Positions 24,184-34,018 are shown, counted from the first letter of the stretch. The stretch: 64,000 nt of DNA from JANYCO01 sp035535995 (GCA_035535995.1 DATLOZ010000018.1:62001-126000), one strand, 5' to 3'. Notes: a model not told the origin generated them from the letters alone. Numbers and translations are program-made.

Positions 24184-24831
24184 ATGAAAACAGACCTGAC
24201 CAAATTGTTTCCCACCTATTATAAAGCAGGCACTTCTCCTGAATTGGTAGAGCTTGGCGAGGCCAATTTTCTTTCCATCGCCGGGAAAGGAGATCCTTCT
24301 TCGGAATTTTTTGCCTCCAGGGTGCAGGCCTTATACACGGTGGCTTACGCCGTAAAATTTTATTATAAAAAAGAAGGCAGCGATTTTACCATTGCCAAGC
24401 TGGAAGGATTATGGTGGTTTGATACCAAAAAATTCGGGGAGCATTTCACCATCAGCGAAGTGCCGCAGCTGATCCCTAGACAAGAGTGGCATTGGGAGCT
24501 GTTGCTTCGCCTGCCTGATTTTGTTTCCTCGGACCAGGTGAAAAAAATCCGGATGGAAGTATTTGCCAAAAAGAAAATGCTCGATATCACCGAAGTGGAA
24601 TACGTGACAATGAAAGAAGGCAAAGCCGTGCAAATGCTGCACGAAGGTTCCTTTGCCAACGAACCGGCTTCGCTCGAAAAAATGCAGCAGTTTATGCAAG
24701 ACCATCAATTGCAGAAAACCGGCATGCACCATGAGATCTATCTTTCCGATTTTAGAAAGACGGCTCCTGAAAAATTGAAAACAATTCTCCGTGAACCTGT
24801 GCGTGTAGTGAAGCAGAAAGTATTGGTCTAA
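24184..24831 (+). CDS. GyrI-like small-molecule-binding domain protein
   Basis: This 215-residue protein fits the GyrI-like domain family (AraC effector-binding/SHS2 fold): KLFPTYYKAGTSPELVE, then FLSIAGKGDPSSEFFASRVQAL and YTVAYAVKF. The LEGLWWF and PRQEWHWELLLRLPDFV blocks are also characteristic. The family binds hydrophobic or cationic small molecules and often sits with YafY-type regulators. A TATTTTTG element at 24156-24163 lies 20 nt upstream of the ATG. Confidence 0.88.
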   Translation: MKTDLTKLFPTYYKAGTSPELVELGEANFLSIAGKGDPSSEFFASRVQALYTVAYAVKFYYKKEGSDFTIAKLEGLWWFDTKKFGEHFTISEVPQLIPRQEWHWELLLRLPDFVSSDQVKKIRMEVFAKKKMLDITEVEYVTMKEGKAVQMLHEGSFANEPASLEKMQQFMQDHQLQKTGMHHEIYLSDFRKTAPEKLKTILREPVRVVKQKVLV

Positions 24832-24918
24832 TAATCTAAACATCTTATTGGTGTTGAAAGAAAGTAGAATATATATTTTAAGAACAACATTAAATTTTAA
24901 TACATATAAAACATAATC

Positions 24919-25344
24919 ATGGAAAAACAACTCATTCTTACAACATCCTGCAAGATCAACGCTCCTATTGAAAAAGTTTGGGATGCCTTGACAAATCCTG
25001 TGATGATCAAAAAGTATTTTTTCGGTACCGAAGCGGTTTCCGATTGGAAAGTGGGCAGTCCGCTTATCTTCCGCGGCGAGTGGGAGGGCAAGGCATACGA
25101 AGACAAAGGAATTATTTTAGAACTGGAAAAAAATAAAAAATTGAAATACAATTACTGGAGTTCTTTTTCCGGTACAGAAGACATTCCTGAAAATTATGCC
25201 AACATCACGTACGAGCTTGCCCGTGAAGGAAACGTTACAATTTTTACGTTGACGCAAGACGGTTTTAAAGATGAAGAACAAAAAGCGCATTCAGAAAAAA
25301 ACTGGAAGATGCTGATGGACGCAATGAAGGCGTTGATTGAATAA
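24919..25344 (+). CDS. SRPBCC (AHSA1/START-like) domain protein
   Basis: This 141-residue protein is a single SRPBCC helix-grip domain: APIEKVWDALTNPVMIKKYF at the start, then DWKVGSPLIFRGEWEGKAYE, and a C-terminal helix (AHSEKNWKMLMDAMKALIE). AHSA1-type domains bind hydrophobic ligands or Hsp90-like partners. It is the third gene after the WYL regulator and may be in the same regulon. A strong palindromic terminator follows. Confidence 0.93.
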   Translation: MEKQLILTTSCKINAPIEKVWDALTNPVMIKKYFFGTEAVSDWKVGSPLIFRGEWEGKAYEDKGIILELEKNKKLKYNYWSSFSGTEDIPENYANITYELAREGNVTIFTLTQDGFKDEEQKAHSEKNWKMLMDAMKALIE

Positions 25345-25353
25345 TTTTGATTG

Positions 25354-25390
25354 TTAACGGTGCCACGACTCGAAGTTGTGGCACCGTTAA
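25354..25390. terminator. Palindromic terminator after the SRPBCC gene
   Basis: Arms 25354-25366 and 25378-25390 (TTAACGGTGCCAC / GTGGCACCGTTAA) form a perfect 13-bp stem with an 11-nt loop, 9 nt after the stop. Confidence 0.75.
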
Positions 25391-25779
25391 TTATAAACAA
25401 TAACATCAACTATTTTTTAATATTTTTAATAACCGGATGGAGGGATTAAAATTTTATTAAAAGAACAGATTTCCCCCTTGTTCCGTTTTTTTCTTATCTT
25501 ACCAGGGTCTATTTTTGAATGTTATAAAAAATAACAAACGGCATCATTGTTGGCAAACCATTTTTAGAACAAAAAGTTTCGGTAAAAATACGTAGGACTA
25601 TCTCCCATGATCTGCGTAATTTTTGTCTTTTTCGTTTTTAGAAATGCAAGATTAGAAATTCTCCAATATTGATACAGAATTGTCTTTTACTTTTGTAAAA
25701 TTATATATAACAAAGAGAACTATATATAATAACAAAGAGAAGCCAGAATTTTCACAAACGAATAACACCCACGTCAGTC
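25391..25779 (+). promoter_or_regulatory. Upstream region of the metal efflux operon
   Basis: A 389-nt AT-rich gap with no gene. TACTTTTG at 25688-25695 is an exact TAnnTTTG match, but the nearest TTG (25669) is only 16 nt upstream, so the promoter call is tentative. Confidence 0.35.
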
Positions 25780-27060
25780 ATGAAAAAAGCATTGTTTTTC
25801 GTACTGGTGTTGTTGCCTTTTTGCATGCAGGCACAATACAAAGATACGATTCGCCTTACGCTTCCTGAGGCGGAGAAATTATTTCTGGAAAAGAATTATT
25901 ATTTACTCGCACAAAAATTCAACATACAGGTAGCCGACGCCGCGATCCGCCAGGCAAGGCTTTGGTACAATCCTACCTTTTTCTTCGAAACGAACTTCTA
26001 CAATCCGCATACAGGAAGGGTATTCAATTACGGTGAAAACAATGCCAACGGAACTCCTTATTATAACAATGGTCAATTCCAGGCGCAGATCACCCAGATG
26101 ATCAACATCGCAGGCAAAAGAAGCAAAATGGTGCACATGGCAAAGGTGAATAAGAACCTGGAGCAGCTTGCCTTTGATGATCTTATGCGTGTGCTGAGAT
26201 TACAGATCTACGAGACTTATACGGATCTGTATGCTGCGCTTCATAAAAAAGAGTTACTTCTTACCGAACAAAAAAATCTTACCTTCCTGGTTCAGCTTAC
26301 AGGAATGCAAATGAAACAAGGTGTAGTGTCAGGTTATGAGCTTACACGTCTACAGTTTGAATTACAAAACAACGACGCTACGTTGTTGGATCTGAATAAT
26401 CAGGTTACTGAAAATGAGCAACTGTTAAAACTTCTGCTCAGGATGGATCCTTCCGATTTTGTGTATCCTTCTGACATTCCTCAAACGGAAGACAAGCCAA
26501 TGCCTATGCTGGAAGCGGGCTACGACTCTGCTTTGCTCAAAAGGCCGGACCGCAGCATTGCAGAAATGAATATTAAGTACAATCAAAGCTCGCTTCGCGT
26601 AGAGCGCGCTACCGCTGTCCCAAATCTTACGCTGGGCGCTACATACGACCGATACGGCAACGCCTATACCAATTATACAGGGCTCAACATAGCCATGGAC
26701 ATACCTGTGTTTAACCGCAATCAGGGAAATATTAAAAAGGCCGAAGTGCTGGTAGATAAATCAAAAGCTGCGTATGAATTCAACGAAGAAGTGATCCGCG
26801 AAGAAGTAATTTCTGCCTATAAAAAAATAATGGATGTAAACACGCTCAATGCGAACATACAGCCCAACTATGTGGAGAGCCTGCAAAACATTAGTATCGA
26901 AGCGACCAGAAATTATGACCGCCGTGTGATCTCCTTACTTGATTATCTTGACAAGATCAGGACCTACAAAAATGCACAGTTCAACTTGATCGATCTGCAA
27001 ATAAATAATTTCCAGACCCGTCAGTATTTTAATTACGTTACAAATGCAAAGTTTTTCTAA
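25780..27060 (+). CDS. TolC family outer membrane channel of the metal RND pump (CusC/CzcC-like)
   Basis: This 426-residue protein has a signal peptide (MKKALFFVLVLLPFCMQAQ) and the two outer membrane factor repeats: LTLPEAEKLFLEKNYYLLA near the start and NLIDLQINNFQTRQYFNYV at the end. It is the outer membrane duct for the adaptor (3 nt downstream) and HME-type permease, by analogy with Czc and Cus systems. No histidine-rich or methionine-rich metal-binding segment is visible in this subunit. Confidence 0.92.
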   Translation: MKKALFFVLVLLPFCMQAQYKDTIRLTLPEAEKLFLEKNYYLLAQKFNIQVADAAIRQARLWYNPTFFFETNFYNPHTGRVFNYGENNANGTPYYNNGQFQAQITQMINIAGKRSKMVHMAKVNKNLEQLAFDDLMRVLRLQIYETYTDLYAALHKKELLLTEQKNLTFLVQLTGMQMKQGVVSGYELTRLQFELQNNDATLLDLNNQVTENEQLLKLLLRMDPSDFVYPSDIPQTEDKPMPMLEAGYDSALLKRPDRSIAEMNIKYNQSSLRVERATAVPNLTLGATYDRYGNAYTNYTGLNIAMDIPVFNRNQGNIKKAEVLVDKSKAAYEFNEEVIREEVISAYKKIMDVNTLNANIQPNYVESLQNISIEATRNYDRRVISLLDYLDKIRTYKNAQFNLIDLQINNFQTRQYFNYVTNAKFF

Positions 27061-27063
27061 CCC

Positions 27064-28128
27064 ATGAAAAATATCTATATCCTAATGGCCTTTATTGTAT
27101 TGCTGAATGCCTGCAAACATAGCAAGCATACAGAAAAGGCCGAACAGCCCGACTCGATCAATTATAAACTTGATACGGTCCGCTACAAAGCCTTGCACGA
27201 AGAATTGCTTCTCAACGGAGTAGTAGCGTTCGACGAAGGACTTGTAGACCGCGTATTTCCACTCGTTTCCGGAACAGTGGAATCGGTCGATGTATCGCTG
27301 GGAGATTATGTAAAAAAAGGACAAAGCCTGGCTACTGTCATCAGTAGTGATATCTCCGATTATATAAATGATTATAAAAGAGATAAAAATGCCTACGATA
27401 TTGCTAAACGGAAAGTGGAAACTTCCGAAGAACTGTACAAAGCCAAATTCCTTTCGGAAACAGAATTGATCACGGCGAGAAAAGATTTTGAAACTGCTTC
27501 CGATCAGTTGAAACGTTCTGCTGAAATTCTCAAGATCTATGGTGCGGAAAATAAAGACAAGCCTTATTTCTCGGTAGTATCGCCGATCGCAGGGTATGTG
27601 GTAGAAAAAAATATCAACCAGGGAATGGAGCTACGCTCCGACCACTCCGAGCCGATCTTTGTAGTCTCTTCGCTGAATAAAGTGTGGGTGCTAGCCAACG
27701 TATATGAATCCGACATCGCCCAGGTAAAGCAAGGGCAGGAAGTGCTGATCAATACGATCGTGTATCCGGAGAAAGATTTTAAGGGAACGATCTCGAAAGT
27801 AGGCAACCTTCTGGATGCCGATTCTAAAGTGCTTAAAGTACGGATCGAGCTGGACAACTCAGACGGATTGCTGAAACCGGATATGTTTACTACGATTCAC
27901 TTGCACCTTTCGCCTTCCGAAAAATTTCTTGCCGTGCCGTCTAAAGCAGTGGTGTTCGACAAAGACAAATATTTTGTGATCGTGAAAACGGCAAAAGGAT
28001 TTGAAGTAAGAGAAGTAAAAGTGATCAAAGATACTTCTGCGTTTAGTTTCATTGGCGGAGAGATAAAAGAAGGAGATCAAGTGGTGACGGAGGGAAGCTT
28101 GTTGCTGTATAATGAAATAAATGGGTAG
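27064..28128 (+). CDS. Periplasmic adaptor lipoprotein of the metal RND pump (CzcB/CusB-like)
   Basis: This 354-residue protein has a lipoprotein signal with cleavage before Cys at residue 17 (VLLNAC). It is followed by KHSKHTEK, a short histidine-containing stretch that could touch metal. The barrel-sandwich (LVDRVFPLVSGTVESVDVSL), alpha-hairpin and second lipoyl half (YFSVVSPIAGYVVEKNIN) are clear. The family joins HME permeases to the TolC duct. Tight spacing (3 nt before, 19 nt after) marks an operon. Confidence 0.92.
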   Translation: MKNIYILMAFIVLLNACKHSKHTEKAEQPDSINYKLDTVRYKALHEELLLNGVVAFDEGLVDRVFPLVSGTVESVDVSLGDYVKKGQSLATVISSDISDYINDYKRDKNAYDIAKRKVETSEELYKAKFLSETELITARKDFETASDQLKRSAEILKIYGAENKDKPYFSVVSPIAGYVVEKNINQGMELRSDHSEPIFVVSSLNKVWVLANVYESDIAQVKQGQEVLINTIVYPEKDFKGTISKVGNLLDADSKVLKVRIELDNSDGLLKPDMFTTIHLHLSPSEKFLAVPSKAVVFDKDKYFVIVKTAKGFEVREVKVIKDTSAFSFIGGEIKEGDQVVTEGSLLLYNEING

Positions 28129-28147
28129 TAAGTAAAAGGATGATCCA

Positions 28148-31100
28148 ATGAACAAGCCTTTATATTCAATCATATCATTTTCGCTCCGGCACAAATTCTT
28201 TGTGTTCTTTGCCACCTTGTTGATGATGATCGCAGGGGTAGTAAGCTTCTTTCGCACACCGATTGAAGCCTTTCCGGATGTGACCAATACCAACGCGATC
28301 ATTGTAACACAATGGCCGGGCAGAAGCTCAGAAGAGGTAGAACGTTTTGTAACCATTCCGATCGAAACCGAGCTCAACGTGGTTGCCAAAAAAACATCGC
28401 TCCGTTCCATTTCACTTTTTGGGCTTTCGGTGATCAAAGTTATTTTTGAGGACGGTGTACAGGATTTCAATGCACGCTTGGAAGTAGCCAACCGCCTTGC
28501 CAACGTGGACCTGCCGCCAGGTGCCGACGCGGAGATACAACCGCCTTCCGGTCCTACCGGGGAGATCTTCCGCTATACACTTGAAAGCGATACTAAAAAT
28601 ATCATCGAGCTCAAAACGATCCAGGATTGGGTAATTGATAAGCAAATAAAATCGGTACCCGGGATTGCCGACGTAGTAAGTTTCGGTGGTAAAGTGCGTA
28701 CACTCGAAGTGAGTGTAGACCCAAGTCTCCTGATTAAATACAACCTTACGGCTTATGATATTTATACAGCGCTGAGCAAAAGCAATATCAACGTAAGCGG
28801 TCACGTGATCAAGAAAGGCCCGCAGGCCTTCGTAGTAAGAAGTATCGGGTTGATCACCTCGATAGAAGATATTGAAAATATTATCGTCGACAACGTCAAA
28901 GACGTACCGGTAAAAGTAAAAGACGTAGCCACCGTACACGAATCCTACCAACCCCGCCAGGGCATCGTGGGGCGCGATAACCACGACGATGTGCTCGAAG
29001 GAATTATCCTGATGCGTAAAGGTGAAAACCCGGGAGAAGTACTCTTATCGCTGAAAGCCAAGATCGAAGAGCTTAACAATGATATTCTCCCTGATGACGT
29101 GAAAATGGTGACGTTCTACGACCGTACCACGCTCAACAATTTTACTATGGATACCGTGGAAGAAAACGTGATCCTCGGGATATTACTGGTGACCTTTATT
29201 CTCCTGGTATTCCTGGCCGACTGGCGTACCACGCTTACAGTAGCCATTGTAATTCCACTGGCGTTGTTATTTGCCTTCATTTGTATGTACATCAAAGGGA
29301 TGTCGGCCAACTTGCTTTCCATCGGTGCGATCGACTTTGGTATCATTATCGACGGCGCCGTGGTAATGGTAGAAGGGGTGTTTGTAATGCTCGCGCACAA
29401 AGCGCACGCGATCGGTATGGAAACGTTTAACAAACGTGCCAAGCTCAGTAAGATCGCCAAGACAGCTACGGAAATGGGTAAATCGATTTTCGTTTCCAAA
29501 CTCATCATCCTCACGGCACTCATTCCAATTTTTACTTTCCAGAAAGTAGAAGGAAAAATGTTTTCGCCACTCGCCTATACAGTGGGCTTTGCACTGACGG
29601 GTGCATTGATCATCAGTCTTACGCTGGTGCCGGTATTGTGCAGTATTTTCCTGAATAAAAATGTACAGGAAAAGAAAAACGTACTGGTAGATTTTCTCAA
29701 TAGAATTTATACCCCAAGCCTGGAGTATGTATTGAAGAACCCAAGAAAAAGTGTAGCAGCCGCTACAGCATTGCTAGTGGTTACTTTATTCCTTTTCCGC
29801 TACACTGGTTCCGAATTCCTTCCACACCTCAACGAAGGATCTATATACGTGCGTGCTACCATGCCGATGTCGATCTCGTTGGATGAAAGTTATCACTTCA
29901 CTAAAAAATTCAGAAAAGATCTTTCAGAATTTAAAGAAGTGAAAGGGATCATTTCTCAAACTGGCCGTCCGAACGATGGTACAGACCCTACCGGATATTT
30001 CAATGCCGAATTTTTCGTAGACCTTTATCCTGAAAAAGAATGGGAACGCAAGATCACGAAAGACCAGCTGGTGGAGGAAATGCAAAATAAATTATCCAAG
30101 TACCCGGGTGTTGACTTCAACTTCTCACAGCCGATCTCCGACAACGTAGAAGAAGCAGTATCAGGGGTGAAAGGATCCATGGCGATCAAGATCTTTGGAA
30201 AAGATCTTAAATATCTGGAGAAGCAGGCGGATTCCACTTACCAGGTAATGAAAAATATCAGAGGAGTAGAAGACCTGGGAATTTTCAAAAACCTGGGTCA
30301 ACCGGAATTCCGTATCACGCTGGACCAGCAGAAGATGGCGCTGTACAACGTTTCTACCGAAGATGCACAAACAGTGATCGAAATGGCGATCGGTGGTAAA
30401 ACCGCTACGCAATATTATGAAGATGAAAAACACTTTGATATTAAGATCCGTTACGAAGAATCCAAACGTTATACCGAACAACAGATCGCTAATATCCTTG
30501 TGCCTACACGCAACGGTGGTAAAATCCCGATCAAGGAAATATCTTCGGTAGGATTTGTATCCGGTCCGGCTTTTATTTACCGCGAAAACAACAACCGTTT
30601 TATTGCCTTGAAATTTTCTGTAAGAGGCCGCGATCTAGGTAGTACAATTGCGGAAGCGCAGAAGAAGGTGAAAGATAAAATTCACTTGCCGAAAGGATAT
30701 AAATTGGTGTGGAACGGTGAGTTTGAAAACCAGGAGCGTGCTACCAAGCAGCTCGCCTATGTAGTGCCGATCAGCATTGTGATCATCTTCATTATCCTCT
30801 ACGTCTCTATGGGCGGTGCGATCGACGCAACGATCATCCTGCTCAACGTGCCATTCGCCTTGATTGGAGGTATCCTGGCGCTATTGATTACAGGGATCAA
30901 CTTTAGTATTTCTGCAGGTGTAGGATTCATTGCACTCTTTGGAGTTTCGATACAGAACGGGGTTATCCTGGTACACATCTTTGAAGAGAATATGCGGAAA
31001 GGAATGCCGCTCGTACTCGCCGTACGCGACGGGGCCCTCAGCCGTGTGCGTCCTGTGGTAATGACCGCTTTGATGGCTTCTCTCGGCCTTCTGCCTGCAG

Positions 31101-31288
31101 CGCTTTCGCATGGTATTGGTTCGGAGACCCAAAAACCACTGGCCGTAGTAGTGATTGGAGGATTGATCTCCGCTACGATCCTTGTGTTATTGATTCTTCC
31201 TGCTATTTTTGAGTTGGTATACGGTAGTAAAAAGAACACTGCCGAAAAACTTATCGACGAACAAAAAGCAGAAGAAGGGGAAGAATAA
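28148..31288 (+). CDS. CzcA/CusA-like heavy metal RND permease (HME family)
   Basis: This 1046-residue inner-membrane pump has the complete RND architecture with duplicated six-helix bundles and porter loops. The TM4 motif is DFGIIIDGAVVMVEG (Asp396, Asp402, Glu409), the D-D-E set typical of divalent-cation HME pumps rather than the GMxVDN-type of drug pumps or the Cus-type AIGAMVDAA. This suggests export of Zn, Co, Cd, Ni or similar ions, but the exact metal cannot be assigned. It follows a CusC-like channel and CzcB-like adaptor. A CDF exporter lies about 700 nt downstream. It lacks a fused metal-binding tail. Confidence 0.94.
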   Translation: MNKPLYSIISFSLRHKFFVFFATLLMMIAGVVSFFRTPIEAFPDVTNTNAIIVTQWPGRSSEEVERFVTIPIETELNVVAKKTSLRSISLFGLSVIKVIFEDGVQDFNARLEVANRLANVDLPPGADAEIQPPSGPTGEIFRYTLESDTKNIIELKTIQDWVIDKQIKSVPGIADVVSFGGKVRTLEVSVDPSLLIKYNLTAYDIYTALSKSNINVSGHVIKKGPQAFVVRSIGLITSIEDIENIIVDNVKDVPVKVKDVATVHESYQPRQGIVGRDNHDDVLEGIILMRKGENPGEVLLSLKAKIEELNNDILPDDVKMVTFYDRTTLNNFTMDTVEENVILGILLVTFILLVFLADWRTTLTVAIVIPLALLFAFICMYIKGMSANLLSIGAIDFGIIIDGAVVMVEGVFVMLAHKAHAIGMETFNKRAKLSKIAKTATEMGKSIFVSKLIILTALIPIFTFQKVEGKMFSPLAYTVGFALTGALIISLTLVPVLCSIFLNKNVQEKKNVLVDFLNRIYTPSLEYVLKNPRKSVAAATALLVVTLFLFRYTGSEFLPHLNEGSIYVRATMPMSISLDESYHFTKKFRKDLSEFKEVKGIISQTGRPNDGTDPTGYFNAEFFVDLYPEKEWERKITKDQLVEEMQNKLSKYPGVDFNFSQPISDNVEEAVSGVKGSMAIKIFGKDLKYLEKQADSTYQVMKNIRGVEDLGIFKNLGQPEFRITLDQQKMALYNVSTEDAQTVIEMAIGGKTATQYYEDEKHFDIKIRYEESKRYTEQQIANILVPTRNGGKIPIKEISSVGFVSGPAFIYRENNNRFIALKFSVRGRDLGSTIAEAQKKVKDKIHLPKGYKLVWNGEFENQERATKQLAYVVPISIVIIFIILYVSMGGAIDATIILLNVPFALIGGILALLITGINFSISAGVGFIALFGVSIQNGVILVHIFEENMRKGMPLVLAVRDGALSRVRPVVMTALMASLGLLPAALSHGIGSETQKPLAVVVIGGLISATILVLLILPAIFELVYGSKKNTAEKLIDEQKAEEGEE

Positions 31289-31291
31289 CCT

Positions 31292-31798
31292 ATGATCCGA
31301 TTTGACGCCATCCTTCTCCAATTTGCTGAGCAAGGAGAAAAAACCGGATGGACCTATCTCGAAGTGCCTGCTGCATTGGCACAAAAATTAAAACCTGGTA
31401 ATAAAAAATCCTTTCGAGTCAAAGGCAAGCTGGACAAGTTTGCCTTTGACGGCGTAAGCTTGCTGCCTATGGGTGAAGGAGATTTTATCATGGCTGTCAA
31501 CGCAGAAATGCGCAAAGGGATCCGTAAAATCAAAGGAGCCAACGTGAAAGTACAAATGGAACTGGATCTTCATGAAAAACCTTTGTCGGCCGAACTGATG
31601 GAATGTCTCGCAGACGAACCCAAAGCGTTAAAAAAATTTAAATCACTACCCATGTCGCATCAGAAATATTTTTCCAAGTGGGTAGAGTCTGCCAAGACGG
31701 ATGTTACTAAAGCAAAGCGGATCACACAAGCGGTAGTAGCACTGGCAACGGGTCTGGGATTTTCGGAGATGATGAAGATGAATAAAAAAGACAAATAA
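31292..31798 (+). CDS. YdeI/OmdA-like protein (DUF1905 plus C-terminal helical domain)
   Basis: This 168-residue cytoplasmic protein begins with a DUF1905-like beta-barrel (GWTYLEVPAALAQKLKPGNKKSFRV) and ends in the YdeI-type helical domain (ALKKFKSLPMSHQKYFSKWVESAK then AKRITQAV). The family is annotated as bacteriocin-protection/OmpD-associated from enterobacterial data; its biochemical role is unclear. It starts 3 nt after the permease stop, so it is co-transcribed with the pump. Confidence 0.85.
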   Translation: MIRFDAILLQFAEQGEKTGWTYLEVPAALAQKLKPGNKKSFRVKGKLDKFAFDGVSLLPMGEGDFIMAVNAEMRKGIRKIKGANVKVQMELDLHEKPLSAELMECLADEPKALKKFKSLPMSHQKYFSKWVESAKTDVTKAKRITQAVVALATGLGFSEMMKMNKKDK

Positions 31799-31993
31799 AT
31801 AGTAAAGTAAAAAATCTTCGTGAGTACTAGAAGAGAGTTGAAGAGTAACTAAAATTTTAATTTTTACAAATAAAAAAGAAGCATTGATGCTATAAACTGA
31901 AATCTTAAATTATAAATATTTTAAAAATCTTTTTTATTCAGTAAATCAATCTTCAGATTTTTTAAATTATCTTTAAAATATTCTTTCAAATAC

Positions 31994-32869
31994 ATGACAT
32001 TAACCAAAGAAGAAACGGCTGTCAGAACTACATACTTCAGCATTGTAGGAAACACCGCGCTCGCACTACTCAAAGGGCTTACGGGATATTTTGGAAATTC
32101 ATACGCGCTCATCGCCGACGCGATCGAATCCACGGCGGATATTTTTTCTTCTTTTCTTGTATTGTTTGGATTAAAATACGCCAACAAACCCGCCGACAAA
32201 AATCACCCCTACGGACATGGCCGCGCGGAGCCACTTATCACATTTCTGGTAGTAGGTTTTCTCATTACTTCCGCTACCATCATTGCGTATGAAAGTATTC
32301 AAAACATTGGCACGCCGCACGAATTGCCCCATGCTTATACCCTGTATGTGCTAGGGGCAATCATTATTTGGAAAGAAATTTCTTTTCGTTTAGTGATGCG
32401 TAAGAGCAGAGAAACAAATAGCAGTTCGCTGAAAGCAGATGCCTGGCACCACCGTAGCGATGCCATTACTTCAGTGACGGCATTCATCGGAATTTCCATA
32501 GCCTTGATCTTCGGGCCGGGCTACGAGTCGGCCGACGATTGGGCGGCTTTGATCGCTTCCGGAATTATTTTGTATAACTGCTATTCCATCTTTCGACCGG
32601 CGCTGGGAGAGATCATGGACGAACATTTATACGACGACCTCATCGAAGAGATCCGCCAGATCGCTATACAGGTAGAGGGAATCAAAGGCACAGAAAAATG
32701 CTTCATCCGCAAATCAGGTATGAAATACCACGTAGACCTCCACGCCAAAGTAGCCGCTGATATCACTGTTCGCGAAGGCCACCAGATCGCGCATAGGCTA
32801 AAAGATACCTTGCGGGAAAAACTTCCACAGCTAGGACATGTTCTGATCCATATTGAACCGAACGAATAA
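31994..32869 (+). CDS. Cation diffusion facilitator family transporter
   Basis: This 291-residue protein has the CDF plan of six TM helices and a cytoplasmic C-terminal domain (from about residue 205: EIRQIAIQVEGIKGTEKC, YHVDLHAKV). Metal-site motifs are SYALIADAIESTADIFSS in TM2 and DAWHHRSDAITS in TM5, with NHPYGHGRAEPL in the cytosolic loop. The TM2 site has Glu where many members have His or Asp. CDF exporters move Zn, Fe, Mn or Co out of the cytosol by proton antiport. The nearby CzcCBA-type pump would complete export across the outer membrane. The preceding 195-nt gap is AT-rich with no gene. Confidence 0.93.
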   Translation: MTLTKEETAVRTTYFSIVGNTALALLKGLTGYFGNSYALIADAIESTADIFSSFLVLFGLKYANKPADKNHPYGHGRAEPLITFLVVGFLITSATIIAYESIQNIGTPHELPHAYTLYVLGAIIIWKEISFRLVMRKSRETNSSSLKADAWHHRSDAITSVTAFIGISIALIFGPGYESADDWAALIASGIILYNCYSIFRPALGEIMDEHLYDDLIEEIRQIAIQVEGIKGTEKCFIRKSGMKYHVDLHAKVAADITVREGHQIAHRLKDTLREKLPQLGHVLIHIEPNE

Positions 32870-33044
32870 AAAGTTTAAAGTTCAACGTTTAAATTTTTTT
32901 ACTTTGAGCTTTGACAGCGATTTCACGCAAAGGCCTTAAAACGCAAGGAAATTTGGACACCCGCAATTTATCAAACGTTTAACTTTTAGCTTTAAATTTT
33001 CAACCTTAAAGCGTATCTTTGATGTTCGCAAATAAAAAACGCAG
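32870..33044 (+). promoter_or_regulatory. Gap with dispersed repeats and promoter box of the MTHFR-like gene
   Basis: 32868-32900 and 32975-33009 carry TTTAAAGTTCAACG-type simple repeats, and 32923-32952 a CACGCAAAGGCC-type repeat. TATCTTTG at 33014-33021 is an exact -7 element 23 nt before the ATG at 33045. Confidence 0.45.
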
Positions 33045-34007
33045 ATGTTTTTACAGAAAATAAAATCAAAACATTCCGGGCTTTTATTGTATGGGATCAC
33101 TCCTCCCAAATCAGAAACCACACCGGAACGTGTAGTAGAGATCGCACAAAAGACGCTGGCACGCCTTCATGGCTTGGATATCGACGCTTTGGTCGTTTAC
33201 GATGTGCAGGATGAATCGGCGAGAACTGCGGAAGAAAGACCTTTCCCTTTTTTATCAGCACTCGATCCTTTTCAATTTGCAAGCGAGCATTTATACCCGC
33301 TTAATGTTCCAAAAATAATTTACCGTCCTGCCGGGAAATTTTCAAAAGAAGAATTGACGACCTGGCTGGAAGATCTTTCCAAACATAAATTTTATCCCGT
33401 ATTCGTAGGCGTGCCGGCACCCGACTATAAAGTTAAAACAAGTCTCAAAGAAGCCTACGCGCTCTGGAGCAAGCACGAAGCGGTTTCCGTGATCGGAGCG
33501 GTTACCATTCCGGAAAGACATGCCACGCTCAAAGACGAACCCCTACGTATGCTCGACAAAGTAGACAACGGTGTTTCTTATTTTATTTCTCAATGCGTAT
33601 TCAACGTAGACTACGCGCGCAACGTGCTGCATGATCTCGAGGTAACTTGTAAAAAACAAGAACGCGCCATGCCTACGGTGATCTTTACCCTTACAGCTTG
33701 CGGCTCTCCTAAAACCCTTCGTTTTATGGAATGGCTCGGGATCGATATCCCGGAATTTTTGAAAGAGGAATTAAAAACATCCGAAAATATTCTGCACAGA
33801 TCGGTAGAAGTTTGTATGAGCATCGCCGACGATCTTATCCACTATTGTACAGAGCGCAATATTCCATTTGGCTTCAATATCGAAAGCGTAGCTATTCGCA
33901 AAGAAGAAATTGAAGCATCCATCGCGATGGTAAACAGGATCAGCGACAAGCTGAAGACAAAAGGCTTGCGTACAGAAGTGAAAAAATCAGAGGAAGTGAA
34001 ACTGTAA
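33045..34007 (+). CDS. Methylenetetrahydrofolate reductase-fold protein
   Basis: This 320-residue cytoplasmic protein has MTHFR TIM-barrel features: GLLLYGITPPKSETTP at strand 1, LVVYDVQDESARTAEERPFP, SVIGAVTIPERH, GVSYFISQCVFNVDYARNV and TVIFTLTACGSPKTLRFMEW. Canonical MetF reduces 5,10-methylene-THF with FAD and NADH. This protein is a divergent member and matches MetF only in fold-type motifs, so it may be a non-canonical MTHFR or an FAD enzyme with another C1 substrate. A small membrane protein gene follows 11 nt later. Confidence 0.75.
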   Translation: MFLQKIKSKHSGLLLYGITPPKSETTPERVVEIAQKTLARLHGLDIDALVVYDVQDESARTAEERPFPFLSALDPFQFASEHLYPLNVPKIIYRPAGKFSKEELTTWLEDLSKHKFYPVFVGVPAPDYKVKTSLKEAYALWSKHEAVSVIGAVTIPERHATLKDEPLRMLDKVDNGVSYFISQCVFNVDYARNVLHDLEVTCKKQERAMPTVIFTLTACGSPKTLRFMEWLGIDIPEFLKEELKTSENILHRSVEVCMSIADDLIHYCTERNIPFGFNIESVAIRKEEIEASIAMVNRISDKLKTKGLRTEVKKSEEVKL

Positions 34008-34018
34008 ATAGTAAAACC

